From assembly GCA_025200525.1 (NCBI GenBank), contig CM045770.1:129484200-129548199 (forward strand): 64,000 nucleotides of DNA. Direction: 5' to 3'. This DNA is from Camellia lanceoleosa. Its lineage: Eukaryota > Streptophyta > Magnoliopsida > Ericales > Theaceae. Positions 32,285 through 44,999 of the stretch are shown here, in pieces. The first letter of the stretch is position 1, and every line of letters begins with the position of its first letter. The notes beneath the pieces are model-generated. The model was not told where the DNA came from and ran no database searches. It worked only from the letters and a program-made list of their open reading frames with translations. The translations under genes were made by a program, and so were the position numbers.

Positions 32285-35200
32285 TGTAGACACCCTATTT
32301 TTGACCGACCTTAAGACTCAGACGACACCGATTGAGCGCTCGGTGATGCTGCATATTGTGCTCATTCAGAAGTCTCAGAGTCGCGGCCGTGAGCCCCGCC
32401 TCCGGACTTCCGAACCCTCTTCTGTACCTTGTCTCGGTTTGCGAACCAGACTCGGTTTTCTCTGTTTCTCTTCCTGAAGGGAGGGAGAGGCCCTGTAGAC
32501 CATCTCTCGGTGGTCGTAGGCTACATTTCGTGGCCGTAGGCCATTTTGCCCATTTCGGAGTCCGGTTCCCGATTTTCGGAGCCATCAAGCCGTGTGCCTC
32601 GGTTCAGGACCGTCTAACCATTTCCAATTCCTCCGGTTTTTGGCATACATCTTATTTACTCCCTTTTGAGGGACACTGAGGTCTGAGAGACCCACTTCGT
32701 GGCCGAATGCCACTTCGATTAATGACCTATTTTGGGACCGGCTGCGTGTTTTGGCCCCCGAGCATTCGTTTTGCATCGGTTTTCGTTCATTTTCGGCAGG
32801 TACCTCTGTTTTATCACTAGGAAGGTCACTGAAGGGTGGAAGGCCAGCAATTGTCTCAGCAATCAGTTATGCTCCTCCGGTGCCCTCCGATGCCCGTTTT
32901 TCTCACTTCCGAGCCAATGTTGACCACCCTATGAGCATTTTCTTCAACTCCAAACCACATATTTGTGTTGTACACACATGTGAGGACCCTAAAAGTCTAT
33001 GGCCGGCCAGTAATTGTTATTGAACCTTTTGAACCCCTCCTAAAAGTGGCTTGTTGTCTCTCTGTTTTACTGATTGCAGTTTCAACCACAAGGCCTTGTT
33101 GAGGAGACACAGGAGGACACCAATATCTGGTGGCCGGCGAAGATTGTTTTGGACCATTTGCCCTTGGCCGGCCATAAGGGGTGTAGGCAACCCTGCGACA
33201 AAATACTGCCGGCCATGATCCCTCAATGTGTACTTTATAGTTTGTATAAATTTTTTACCCCAAAAATATCATGTCAGGAAAGCTTTAGGAGGGAAACTTG
33301 GTGTCATTTCCCTCCACCTTTTCTCCCCTTCTCTTGCCTTTATAACCAGCCTCCAAGACTGATTTTGGGGTGACACAAATTTCCCTAAGGGCCTTGCATA
33401 CATCTCTCTCTATTTCTCTCTCAATTTCTCTCAAAATCCCTAAGTTCCAACCACATTTCTTCATCACTACCAAGCACCACCACGACCACTCCATTCCGGC
33501 AGCAAGGAGTGGTTTCCCAGAGGCTTAGAGGCAGCAAATTTGGTCCAAGAAGCAGCCAAAGCTTTGGTCTTCAAGGGTAAGTTCACTTCACCCTCTTTTG
33601 AGCTCAATTTTACAACAATTTCTTAGCCTATTTGCTTACAGTTTTGGGCTCCGACCCAAACTGAAAGGATCATTATTTTGAGCCATTCTTCATGTTTTTT
33701 GAAGGGCTCAACCCTGTTTGAGCCCCCCATTTGGTACTTGCTTCAATACCTCTTTGTATGCCATTATTTTGCATGATATTTCTAGCCTATGTGTGATCTG
33801 TTTTCGAGCATGATATAAAATGTGAGTGGCCTTATTTTGAGCCCCTCTACAACATTGTATAAGGGCTCAACACTGTTTGGGGCCTCCATGTAGCACTTAC
33901 CATTATACCCCTCTTTGGCCCCCATTTTTGCATGTTTTTTTAGGCTTATCTAGCTTCTGTTTTCGGCCATGATCAGAACTAAAAATGGCCATATTTTGAC
34001 CTTCTTGACATGTCTCATTAAGGGTCTTTGGATTTTTGGTGAATGCTTTGTATACCTCATGTTATAACCTCTTGATTAGCCTTAATCTTGAATCGCATTT
34101 TGAGCATGTTTGCATACTGATTTGAGGCTTTTCATCTACTGTAAATATTCATATTTTTAGTCCCTCTTCAGTGTTGTAGAAGGGTATTTTTCTGTTTGGG
34201 CTTTTCATCTACCACTTGCTTCATAGCCTCTCTTGCGGAGCCATTTTTGTATGCCATTTTAGCCCTACTTGTGATTGCTGATTGGCCATGTTTTGTACTG
34301 TAAAAATGTGAGTTTTGGGGCTGCCTTGATTCTTCTTTTTCATGTCATGTATCAATTATGCATGTATAGTATAGCTGTAGGCCATTTTATGCATCGAAAT
34401 CCATGTTTCGGGATCATTTCATGCATCGGGTGTTATTTCGCCTCATTTTGGGGCTGTTTTGCCCCTCATTTTGCCATTGATTTTTGCATATTCTCATATC
34501 ATATTCCATGTCTCTGCCATGTCTCATTAGAGTGGCATTTCGGTGCCCGAGGGTCCGTTCTCGGTTTGCGTGCCATGACGCACTTGAAATATCTTGTTTT
34601 CATCTGATGGCCTCCTATGTGAGCGTGGCTGAGGCTCTCTCATGTTAGTTTAAGCCCATTATTGCATTGCGTATGCCATGTCATCCATAGCATTGTGTAT
34701 GCCCGGTTGTGTATTACCTTGTACAGCGTGTATGCCATTCCATGACATTGTGTATGTTAGGATTGCATATTACATGCATTTCATGCATATCATGCATATT
34801 ACATCGTGTTCGGGATAGGAGTTAGCCCGGGCACGAAGCACGCGTTCGTACTCGGCGGCGAGCGGGTCTCAATTCCCAAGTCACCGACACTCCGGATTAT
34901 CCATGATGGAGTTAGGTTTTGTTGTAGCATTCATATGCATTCATCCTATATTGAGTTGTGCAATTCGGTTCCCCGGCCATCACGCATTGAGATGCGTGAT
35001 TGGTGGGACGAGGATCGAGGCATGCATATATTTATGAAATACATTGTTATGCCCCTTTCCTGCTCTCTGTTGCAGCAGAATAAAGAATCAGCAACTTTTT
35101 AGAGTCTGGCACGCATTTCGAAGAACATTGCAAACAGAGGCTAATTGGGGCATCCCAGTGGATTTCCGCACAAAGCAGCCCAAACATGCATCATCTCATT

Positions 35201-36434
35201 ATCCGGAGCGGAGTCAAGGCCGTCCCTGGCTTGCATGCCAGTTTTATTGTTTTCTTAGTTAATTTGTAAATTAGTTAGGAATTTGTACATTATCTGTATT
35301 ATTCTTTCATTTGGGACTGTATTATTTATTCGGACCCTCTGTGCGAGGGCATAATTGTAATAAGTGTGGGTGAGTGTGATGTATGTCTTCCAACCCCACG
35401 TCTTTCTTCCCTTTTATTTACCCGCTTATGATGGTTAGATGTAGGGCATATTTCAATTAGCATCTGATGTAATGACATGTTTGCATCATTCATCTGTTTT
35501 GCCGCCATAGGGCTCGGCGCATCATACAAACTGCATTTGTATTTCAATTCCAAATTGAATACGTGTTAGTTGTAGCATTCCATATGCCATGTTTAGAATA
35601 GCCGAGCCTGCTATAGTTGCACCTTTACATGTGTTGCATTAGGCATTTCTGTATACTTAGGATCATGCATGATTTCTAACGAGCTTTTGTTTTGGCTTGG
35701 GTACTCGGTGAGTTTATGCTTTAGCATCCTTGCATCGTGTGAGTGGCGCCATAAATAGCATGCTTACCATGAGGCTCACGTGCTTATGTGATATAAGCGC
35801 CTTGAATACTGTGGGTGGAGGTTGGGTTACTTGGGTGGGACAATTCATCAAATGTTTGTTTTAAAGCCCACTAGATAGTGGCAAAATCATGTTTTCTAAC
35901 CCCACCGAGGGTGGCAAATCACGTCTTAGCCTACTGCGGGTAGCACCATTAAACCATTTTCAAACAAACATGAAATGTTTTGTTCGATTCGAACAATTCG
36001 GTCTATACTTGTATGCTATCGCATCACATAGTAACCTGGGCTAATAACGAGAATAAGAACTCACAATGTTTTCAAAATAAGATATCATGGTTAGTAGAGG
36101 CGGTCTTTGGCCGGCGAGAATGCTCGCAGTGACCTTCCAATCGTACCCAAGTTCGAGCGAGCAACTTTGGTGATGATGGACACGTGGCCTTTGGCACGAG
36201 TCGGGGTTTCCTAAATTTCCCATTAAAAAAACATTTAGGTGGCGACTACATGTCTTGAGGCGATCCATGTTTGGCACTTCTTTCAAAAAATCTCGTTTTC
36301 AAAAGCGATTTGCGGTTGGACTCTTTGGTTCAAGATTGAAAAGTGACATTTGAGTCCTTGAGCTGTAGTGACCCAATATCGAACCAGAGCAGGCTCGTAC
36401 TCCATTTTTCCCGAGATCGTTAGGGGCGTCTCTG
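32285..36434 (+). mobile_element. 5' LTR of T3 (about 4.15 kb)
   Basis: It aligns end to end with the 3' LTR at 56567-60791. AT-rich parts differ by a few percent at most, while GC-rich spots show many small deletions (for example 33168-33260, 34820-34870, 36090-36200). A TTTATAACC box at 33338 matches that of the 3' LTR. The end near 36434 is damaged (CGTCTCTGA for CGTCTACA). Confidence 0.88.
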
Positions 36435-37855
36435 ATTTCTCGCTTTGAGGATTTAGAGAACTTGACTCGAACTCATGATGTCTGGTTTTGACTACACTTG
36501 TGTGTTTCTTTGCATTTGCATTTGCATTAGTAGCGCCTAGGACAAGTGTTGCCATCTGTTATTCTGACGGTTTGCGAGGCTTGTCTTGTCAAGGCATGTC
36601 CGTAAGGCTGACGATTCTGAGCTTTCTGCCCGATGTAGAACACAAACCCAGTTTAGCACCCTTGATGACCATTCGACTAGTGCATATTCGGATCCATAGT
36701 GACCATTCCAAACTAAAGCGAGGTTGCTTACGCGTTTATAGGTTGTTTGAAAGCCTGTTATCATAGTAAAACCCTAGCTCTTGACAAAATAGGAGAAACC
36801 CTACTACCCCAATATAGGGTGTTTTGGCTCTCAGCTCTCTGCTATGTGCTTGTTAGAGTGTGTCTCTAGGAATGAATGCAATGTATCGGTATGAGTTTGG
36901 GCATCAAGAACTGCGGGCATCGATCGATATCGAGAATCGGTTATGCGGATATCGGATTGATTTTGGAAAGCGATGATAACTGAGGCGATGATCGATGATT
37001 GAGGTGATGTAGCTATATCAAGCTGCGTGTTGTATGTGCGTATGTGTTGTGTTTAATTTAATTTTGTTATCTTTACCGTTTATCACGTTATTTATTTCCT
37101 TTTAAGCTTTATTATCTTTTGCTAGGCGGTTTTAATGCTCGATTGCTTCGAACATGGAGATACTCCCCAAGCACTTTGGACCAGAAGTCGCCGACTCAAT
37201 CGATCAGGATACGGTTGATGGACATCGATGTTCCTCTCTACCCCGATTATCGAGAAAAGGCCGAGATATGAAGCGCGGTCGGATAGCAGGGATTCTGGGA
37301 AGTGTGAGGGCTACTTTGATGCGATGCGATGGGTTGAGATTCTATATCGCCATAGAAATACATTACCTCATCATTGAGATGGAATAGCGAGAATACATCG
37401 ATGATGGGCGATGATCGGATAAATGCGAGCATAAATCGTGCAGGGGATGCCATATGGCGGAATGCTAAACAACAAACCGTCATGGCCCGAAATCGTGATC
37501 ACGCCGTCAGCGATGATATGTCTGATAACGAGTGCCTCGATCGTCCTTCTCCCGGAATCCACACCAAAGCGATGATATGGTCGAGAATACCTGCCAAATC
37601 CTCAGAATACCCTCTCGAACACACGAACACCCTACCCAAATGTCGAGAATATCAGAGGACACCAACCTTCCAGAAAGTGACTCGCCTCTGCTGTTGTCCA
37701 AGAATCTTACACCAACCACGGACTCTCCTTTGAGTTCGAGGTAGATCTATCTGACTCTTAAAACATGAGTAAGTTGGAGAAGCTTTCAAGAAATCAGCGG
37801 GGGTGAAGGCCATCGGACATCGAAGATGGGTACACCGATGTGCATTAACATTGCG
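36435..37855 (+). other. First, damaged copy of T3 leader and gag start
   Basis: It parallels 40432-41875 along its whole length: GAGAACTTGACTC.AACTCATGAT follows the LTR end in both, TGAGTTTGGGCATCA lies at 36890 and 40896, and GAAGGCCATCGGACATCGAA near 37805 and 41820. The primer site is no longer recognisable. Short protein-like pieces from 37154 correspond to the N-terminal end of Gag but are out of frame. The copy breaks off inside CAAGATGCCG at 37855, where the inverted LTR piece begins. Confidence 0.75.
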
Positions 37856-40228
37856 AGATTCAAGATGCCGGAATGCAATGATGGGCTTCGCCCAACGCTG
37901 AATGAGAGCCTCGGCCGCCTAGCACTCATAGAGGCTGCCGTCGGATAAGCGGAGGATGCCTGCGGAGTCTTATAAAGTCGTGCCCGCAGAACACATCGCA
38001 TAAGCCGGGGCGACAATGGGTTAAGGCATGAAATGACATGGGGAATGATATGCAAGCATGCAAACCAAATTTCAGCACCTAAATGAAGAGGGAAACAGCC
38101 CCGAAACAATTCGAAACGACACCCGAAGCATGCAATCATCCCGAAAATGTGAAATTAAGCCCCGAAATGGCTTATAGCCATGCTATACATGCAAAATAGA
38201 TCATGGAAGCAATAACAGTAGCAAGGCAGTCCCAAATATGGAATTTTTTTAGTAATAAACATGGCCAAAATGCAAGCATAGATATGGCAACAATAGCTCG
38301 CAAGAATACGGTAAAAGAGAGGATTTTCAAAGCAAGTAGTATATAGAAAATTCAAATAGAAAAATTTTCTTCTACAACACTGAAGAGGAGCCCATTTTAA
38401 GACTATTTTCAGGCCTGAGCATGGCCGAAAACAGAACAAAGATAAGCTTAACAAAGCATGCAAAATATGGCCACCAAGAGGGCTACAATGAAAAGTATGT
38501 AAAGCATTCACCAAATAGCTAAACATTCTTGATGAAACATGTAAAGGGGGTCAAAATAAGACCCCTCTTAGCTCTGACCAAGAGCCAAAACCATAAGCAC
38601 AAAAGGCTACAAAATGAGCAAGATTTAGGGCCTAAAGTGAATTTCAAGAGGTGGTATATAGAATGGCCAAATGAGGTTGTGCCCTTCTATAATGTTGTAG
38701 AGGGGATCAAAATAGGCCCAAAACCAGTAGGGGTCGGAGCCCCAAAAACAAATTCAATGAGGCTAAAACTAGCATTCAAGATTGTGACATACAAGGTGTA
38801 TATTGAAACAACTATATCATGGAAACACCAAATGAAGTTGATCCCTTCTAAAAGTTGTAGAGGGCTCAAAATAAGCCTAAAACCAGTAGGGGTCAGAGCC
38901 CCAAAACAAAAAGGAAATAGGGTAAATATTTGATTCAAGATTATGCAAGAAAAAGGGATTTGAGTGCTTACCCTTGAAGATCTTTCTTTCTTTGCTTCTT
39001 GACTTGAATTTGTTGACTCTTAACCTCTGAAAAACACTTCCTTGCTGGTGGAATGGTAGTGGAGGTGGTGGGGCTTGGTGTTGGTGAAGAAATAATGCAA
39101 GACTTATAGTAATTTGGAGCTTTTTTGCTATGAAAATGGAGGTTTAAGCTTAAGTGTTCTTGAAGGATTTTTTCTCCTCCCAAAATGAGGTTCGCCAGTT
39201 CTTTGGAATGGACGAGAGAGAGCTTAAAAGGAGGTCCAAAAGGTTTGAAATACGTTGCCCCTAATATCTGGATATTTTGAAGGCAAAATAGCTAGATATT
39301 TTGAGGGCAAAAAGAAAAGATTTTGTTGACCACGAGTGGGCATACGAGACCGCATGTTCCTAAAATGATGAAACAGAGGTAATTACACAAAATTGAACAA
39401 AACTAATGCAAAAGCAGCTCGGGGACCAAAACAGCGGGTCAAAATGGGTGCCGGGCACCGAAGTGGTGTTCGGCTGAAGTGGGTATCGAAGACCCAGTGT
39501 CCCTCGGAAGGACTAAGCAGAGGTCTCTGCCAAGGAGAAAGCGGATGCGAAATGAATGCTCGGGACCAAAACCGCGATTTGGGGTCCCGAAATGGGCCGA
39601 CACTGAAGTGGTGTTGTCAGTGGGTTTCTCAGACCCCAGTGTCCCTCGAAAGGACTAAACAGAGCTATCTCCCAAAAATGAACAGACATCGATGCAAAAT
39701 GAATGCTCGGGGCCAAAACCGCGTGGTTCGGGATCTCGAAAATGGTGCACCTAAGTGGTGTTGACTCGGTGGGTTTCCCCCCTGTCCTTAAATGGGAGTA
39801 AATGAGATGCATGCAAAAACCGGAGAAATCGGAGATGGTTGGGTCCCAAGGCCTGCGGCCTAAACTCCGTTCAAAGCCGAATTTCCGTCTAGCCAGGAGC
39901 CGGTACATGAATATGACAAAGCAAGGCTTAGAACAAAATGGGAAAAACCTGGCCTGACTACGAAAAAGTAATATACCCGAGAGATAGTCTAGGACCACTC
40001 CTCCTCGGGAAAGAAAAGCAGAAAAATTTGAGCTGGTTCGCCACCGCGGCCCAAGAGGCAGGCCTGAAGGATTCAATAGTCGGGAGGCGAGGCGACGCGG
40101 CGACTACAACCTGACTTCGAACGAAAGATGGAAGCAACATCCTGCGGAGCAGGACGGTATCTGTTATCGCGAAGCGCTCAATCGGTGACGTCTGCGTCTT
40201 AAGGTCGGTCAAAAATGGGGTGTCTACA
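37856..40228 (-). repeat. Inverted LTR fragment inside T3
   Basis: Read on the minus strand from 40228 it starts TGTAGACACCCCATTTTTGA and follows the T3 LTR for about 2.38 kb, up to the position equivalent to about 34672. It is more diverged than the two T3 LTRs are from each other and lacks their GGCCGGCC cluster, so it comes from another subfamily member. Inside it a block of about 144 bp with GGGACCAAAACCGCG and AAATGAATGCTCGGG occurs three times (39421-39790). The right edge is exactly the LTR terminus. Confidence 0.85.
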
Positions 40229-41149
40229 GGTGGCGACTCTGTATCTGGCAAAGCAGTCCATGTTTGGCACTTCTTTTCAAAAAATCTGTTTTCAAAAACG
40301 ATTTGCCAGATTTGGACTCTTTGGTTCAAGATTGAGAACCGTGACATTTGAGTCCTTCGAACTGTAGTGACCCAATATCGAACGGAAGCGGGGGACTCGC
40401 CTCCCTTTCAGGATGCGTTAGGGGCGTCTGATTTGGCGACTCCGCTGGGGAGTTCGAGAACTTGACTCAAACTCATGATATCTGGTTTTGACTACACTTG
40501 TGTGTTTCTTTCCATTGCATTTGCATTGGTGCGCCTAGGACACCGTGTTTGCCATATGCCATTCCCGAACGATTTGCCGGAGGCTTGTCTTGTCAAGGCA
40601 TGTCCGTAAGGCTGATCGACTTTGGGCTCTGACAGCATGGGAACACAAACCCCGGTTTTACCGGGGCACCCTTTTTGACCATTCGACCTAGTGCATATTC
40701 GGATCCATAGTGACCATTCCAAACTAGAACAGGTTGCTTACCCATTTATAGGTTGTTTGAAGCCGTTGTGTGCGTAATGAAAACCCTAGTTCCTGACAAA
40801 ATAGGACAGGGAAACCCTACCCCAACATAGGGGTGTTTTGGGCTCTCACTTATCTGTTATGTGCTTGTTAGAGTGCGTCTCTACAAGGAATGTATGTATC
40901 AGTTGAGTTTGGGCATCAGGCCTGCGGGCATCCGTCAGTATCAGAGAATCAGTTGTCTGCAGATATCGGATTCAGTTTTGGGAAACGATAATCTGAGAGC
41001 GATGATCGATGATTGAGACAATGTATTTTGACTTATCAGCTGCGTGTTGTATGCTATTGTGTGTAGTGTGTATTTAATTTAATATTATCGCCGTTTATCT
41101 GGTTATTTATTTCCTTTTACTTTATTATCTTTTTGCTAAGCGTTTTTTG
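40229..41149 (+). other. LTR tail, primer binding site and leader, second copy
   Basis: 40229-40431 equals the last 200 bp of the LTR (compare 60567 onward). It is followed at 40434-40451 by TGGCGACTCCGCTGGGGA, complementary to the 3' end of a plant tRNA-Arg as I recall it, the primer used by Ogre-type elements. The leader after it is non-coding. Confidence 0.8.
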
Positions 41150-42700
41150 CACGATTGCTTCGAACCGATAGATACTCCCAAGCACTTTAGACACGAGGTC
41201 GCGACTCAATTGATCGAGGATGCGGTTGTGGACATCGATGTTCCACTCTACCCCGATTATCGAGAAGAAGGCGAGGCGCGATGTGTCGAAGCGAGGATTC
41301 TCGAGACGAAGGCTACTTTGACAATAAGCGATCAAGTTGAGATTTACGTGTCTACCATAGAGTACATTTACGGTCATTGGATGGAGCAATGAGAATACAT
41401 CGAGGATGGGGCGATGATGCAACAAATACGAGCATAAAGCAGATGCAAGAAGATGCCATCCAGCGGAATTGCTAAACAACAAGCGCGATCATGGCCCAAC
41501 AGCCGAAGTGATCACTAAGTGCAACAAGAATCTGTCTGCTTCACATCGAGCTCCTCCTCGCTGACTCCACTACGGCAGACACCTCTTGGTGAGAATACCT
41601 GCCAAATCCTCGAGAATACCCTCCGAACACCAGAACACCCTACCAATGTCGAGAATATCCAAGAGGACACCAACCTTCAGCACTTGGTGGTGACTCGCCC
41701 CAGACTGTAATGTCCAAGAATCTTACACCCAACCACGGACTCTCCATTCGAGTTCGAGGTAGATCATCTGACTCTAAGCGGAAGTAAGTTGGAGAAGCTT
41801 TTCAAGAAATCGCAGGGGTGAAGGCCATCGGACATCGAAGATGGGTACAACGGCGTGGCCGTAACATTGCAGACAGATTCAAGATGCCGCAGTTGATCGT
41901 TTTGATGGGTCGAGGATCCTATGGCCCATCTCGGCTATTTTCGGACATCTGAGGCCAATGGGCCTAACTTGACCATAAAAGCTTTCCTGTTTGGCGAACT
42001 TTGTGGTGTGGCAACCATTTGCGCCAAGTTAGAAGATGATGTGAAAAGAAATTTTGGGATGAGATGGGTGAGGCCTCGTTGCGATACTCATACAATACGG
42101 ATCGAGATTACTGTCGTGATCTCGAAGCAGCGAGGAACAAAATGAGACTTTCTCGGACTTTGTAACTTCGGTGGAGGGCAAAGCGTCAATGATGACCTTG
42201 AGGCCTACAAACAAAGATCAAATTCGGATGATTGTCGCAATCTCAACCGAAGTTGATCACGAGAGAATGATCGTACTCCCTTTCCCACCTTCTCGGACTT
42301 ACGAGATGGGGTCTGAGATCGAGGATGCGATGAAGCAAGGTTTGATCGACGGGGCCGGAAGCGACCGAAGGACATTCAATCATAATAACAACGCGAGGCG
42401 AGTGGTATTGCAAACACAAGACTTTGGAGGTCGGTATGGTCACCACTACTCCCCTCCCATCCAAGGCCATGGCCACACCCTTTTCGGTACATCAGGAGCG
42501 ATACCCAAGCCGAGATATCGATCGAAGGCCAAAGAACCTTCACTCCACTATACATGCCTTTGTCCAAGGCTCTCGGGGTTCTAATAAAAAGGGGCATCTG
42601 AAACCCCTAGGCGAGCCATTACCAAATCCACTCCTCCTTCCCATAACCGGCCAAATCTTGCGTACCACCACCAGCATGGCCATAATCTGAACCAATGTTT
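41150..42700 (+). pseudogene. T3 gag
   Basis: Gag-like blocks appear in changing frames: PLYPDYREEGEAR (about 41245), FKMPQLIVFDGSRDPMAHLG (41878-41937), AKLEDDVKRN (42030), FSDFVTSVEGKASMMTLRP (42143-42205), NKDQIRMIV and YEMGSEIEDAMKQGLIDG (42300-42353). The order and spacing match Gag of Ogre-like elements, where this protein packages the RNA. At least six frameshifts break it. Confidence 0.75.
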
Positions 42701-43984
42701 AAATTTGCGTCACGAGATTCGGGACCTCGTTGACAAAAATATTATTACGCCTCTGAAAGACCCAGCGTCACAACCAACCCACTCGTACAAAACCAAGATC
42801 CACCACCCAAAGAGTCAACCTCATCCAAACTAGGGTGCGTGTCCTCGACCCTAGTATCTATATTACTCCCTCTCACCTACCCAAGGGAGGTGATCCTTCT
42901 GATTGTCTTGACTTGTGCATGTTATGCGCCTTCACACCAATCTGAGCCAAAATGGTGACCATCGAAGATGGAATGGGGCGAGTTTGAGAAAGGAAGAATT
43001 ATTGAGTGCAGGATGGAGCGATCTGGGAATCTAGTGGAAGAGCCTATGATCGGCGGATACATCCTATCGATGGGCGGTAGAGTGAGTGTGGGCCGCGAAA
43101 AAATTGAGCGTGCATGATTGAGGGACGGACTTGAACAAGGCGGATGATCGACAGCAGTGGAAGAAGATTTTGCCAACCTCCGGTTCTTCAACGACCAAGC
43201 GGGGATGCAACAATCAAGCTGGTTTGAATATGAGTCGGCGAGATTCTTGGATGGTTAGATGATTAGCGGATGTCGTGGAACTTGACGAGCAAGGTCGGTG
43301 AGGCAAAGGGTATCAATGATGGCGGAAGGGCGAGAGTCGAGAATGGATTGCGGAGGCGCCGGTATAAGAATTTCACTCGGGATCAAGATATTATGGCCAG
43401 ACAACAAACCATACTAACACAGGAGGAGCAAGGGAAGAATTGGGATTCTGAGAGAATTCGGAAAGCCAAGAACCATGAAGAGATTGAAAGTGTTGCGAGC
43501 ACAAAAGCAGGATATGCTGTGAGCATATGGGATGAAATCAGAGTACAAACTTGCGAGAACGGATAGGTGTACATTGAATGCTAGCGGGATGTGGTGGGAA
43601 GATGATGACTTATGTCTTGCCCACGGATGAAGATTGGGCATCGCCCGGATGATACTTGGTACCTCGATGAGGTAGACCACATGACCGAGGCGGGTGGTAC
43701 TTCAAGCCCCACACCTCGACCAACTGAAGCATCTGGGAAAGATAAAGAAATTTGAAAGCAGAGAAACAAATTGAAGAAGAAGGCATCTTGAGGCAGTTAA
43801 AGAAGATACAAGCAGACATCTCCATCGGGGAATTGCTTATGGCGTCAAGGGTACATAGGCACCGTCCTATCTGCTATGGACAAGGCCAAACTCTCCATCG
43901 ATACTACACCAAAGCAGTGGTTGAAATTTGGTTTTTAGGAGGAGGTTCCGGCATTAACCTTTTCGGACAAATAGCGCTTTGAGG
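42701..43984 (+). other. Degraded gag C-terminus to protease linker
   Basis: An LRHEIRDLVDKNIITP-like segment near 42705 and other short fragments suggest former coding sequence, but frames break too often to place domains. No zinc knuckle was identified. Confidence 0.45.
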
Positions 43985-44360
43985 CGTAAATCATAACAAA
44001 CCCTCTACATCTCCGTGGAATGTAGAGATAAGTGGATACCGGTGGTACTAGTCGATCAAGATGCGCTATCAACGTCTGCCTTGAGCGGCATATGCTGTCG
44101 GGTTGAAACCCGTGGACTTCATACCAACCACTCGGTGATCAAAGCTACGATAATACCGGCGAGAAGTGATGGGGAATGTCAAGAGTTCGGACCGAGTTGG
44201 TCCAAGACAACACAACATTGAATTTCATGTCTTGGGCGTTCCGCAACCTTCAACTTACTCTTGGGGCGGTGTGGTTGCACCAAGTAAAAGCGATCTCTTC
44301 CACTCTACACGGATGTTGAAATACCCTCACGAGAAGGGGTTGCAATTGTTTTGAAACTCA
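43985..44360 (+). pseudogene. T3 protease
   Basis: Fragments in order: ECRDKWIPVVLVDQDAL (44017-44067; the expected D-T-G motif is frameshifted), VGLKPVDFIPTT-like (44098), VGPRQHNIEFHVLGVP (44193-44240) and MLKYPHEKGLQL (44311-44350). The middle segment is the hallmark of the retropepsin of Ogre-like elements. Frameshifts disrupt the active site. Confidence 0.72.
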
Positions 44361-44999
44361 TCCATCCATCCGCTTGGAAGTGTCTACACAGTTTTGGAAA
44401 TTGAGCATGTACGGAGGATGTGTTCTTATCGGGGTTCACTTTGGTAGAGGCGGGTAGTCTGAATATTATGGTGTGAATGAAGGTGTATGCGTCATTGCTC
44501 AATCCGTTTACCTCATGAACAAGCTACAACATATTCAAGATGGGATTAGGAAGGAGGCGGCGGGGAAAAGTCATTCGTTGGCGAAGTGCCACACAACCCG
44601 CATATCTTTGGATTGGGTTATCGCCCACCAAAGAATTTGGGTGAGAAAGGAAAAAATGGCGGTAGAGCAGGCGAAGCGGTGGGAAGCCTTTTGAATTAAT
44701 GCAGGCCCATCCAGGTACCTGAGCGAACACTTTGTCGGGAGGAGGACTTTCCATTTGCGGCTTCGAGCCATGGTTAAGCGGAGAAAAGCGCGTGCAGCCG
44801 AAATCTTCTTCGACTGCAACTATCCGGGATAGCGTTACCTGAGCAAACAGACTCAAGGTGAGGTTGAAGCGAGAATAAAGCGATGGATCTGAGGGCCTGA
44901 ATTGGAAATGGGGGTAGCTGGCATGTCTCCTCTCGATCCTCCGTCGACCAAGAGTGCTTGGGGGATAACTCCGTGGTTTCCATGATTGGGGATGGAACG
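44361..44999. other. Protease to RT linker, no clear domain
   Basis: Short open frames occur on both strands, none with a recognised motif. In Ogre elements an intron lies between the protease and RT regions; no convincing splice pair could be fixed here. Confidence 0.45.
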
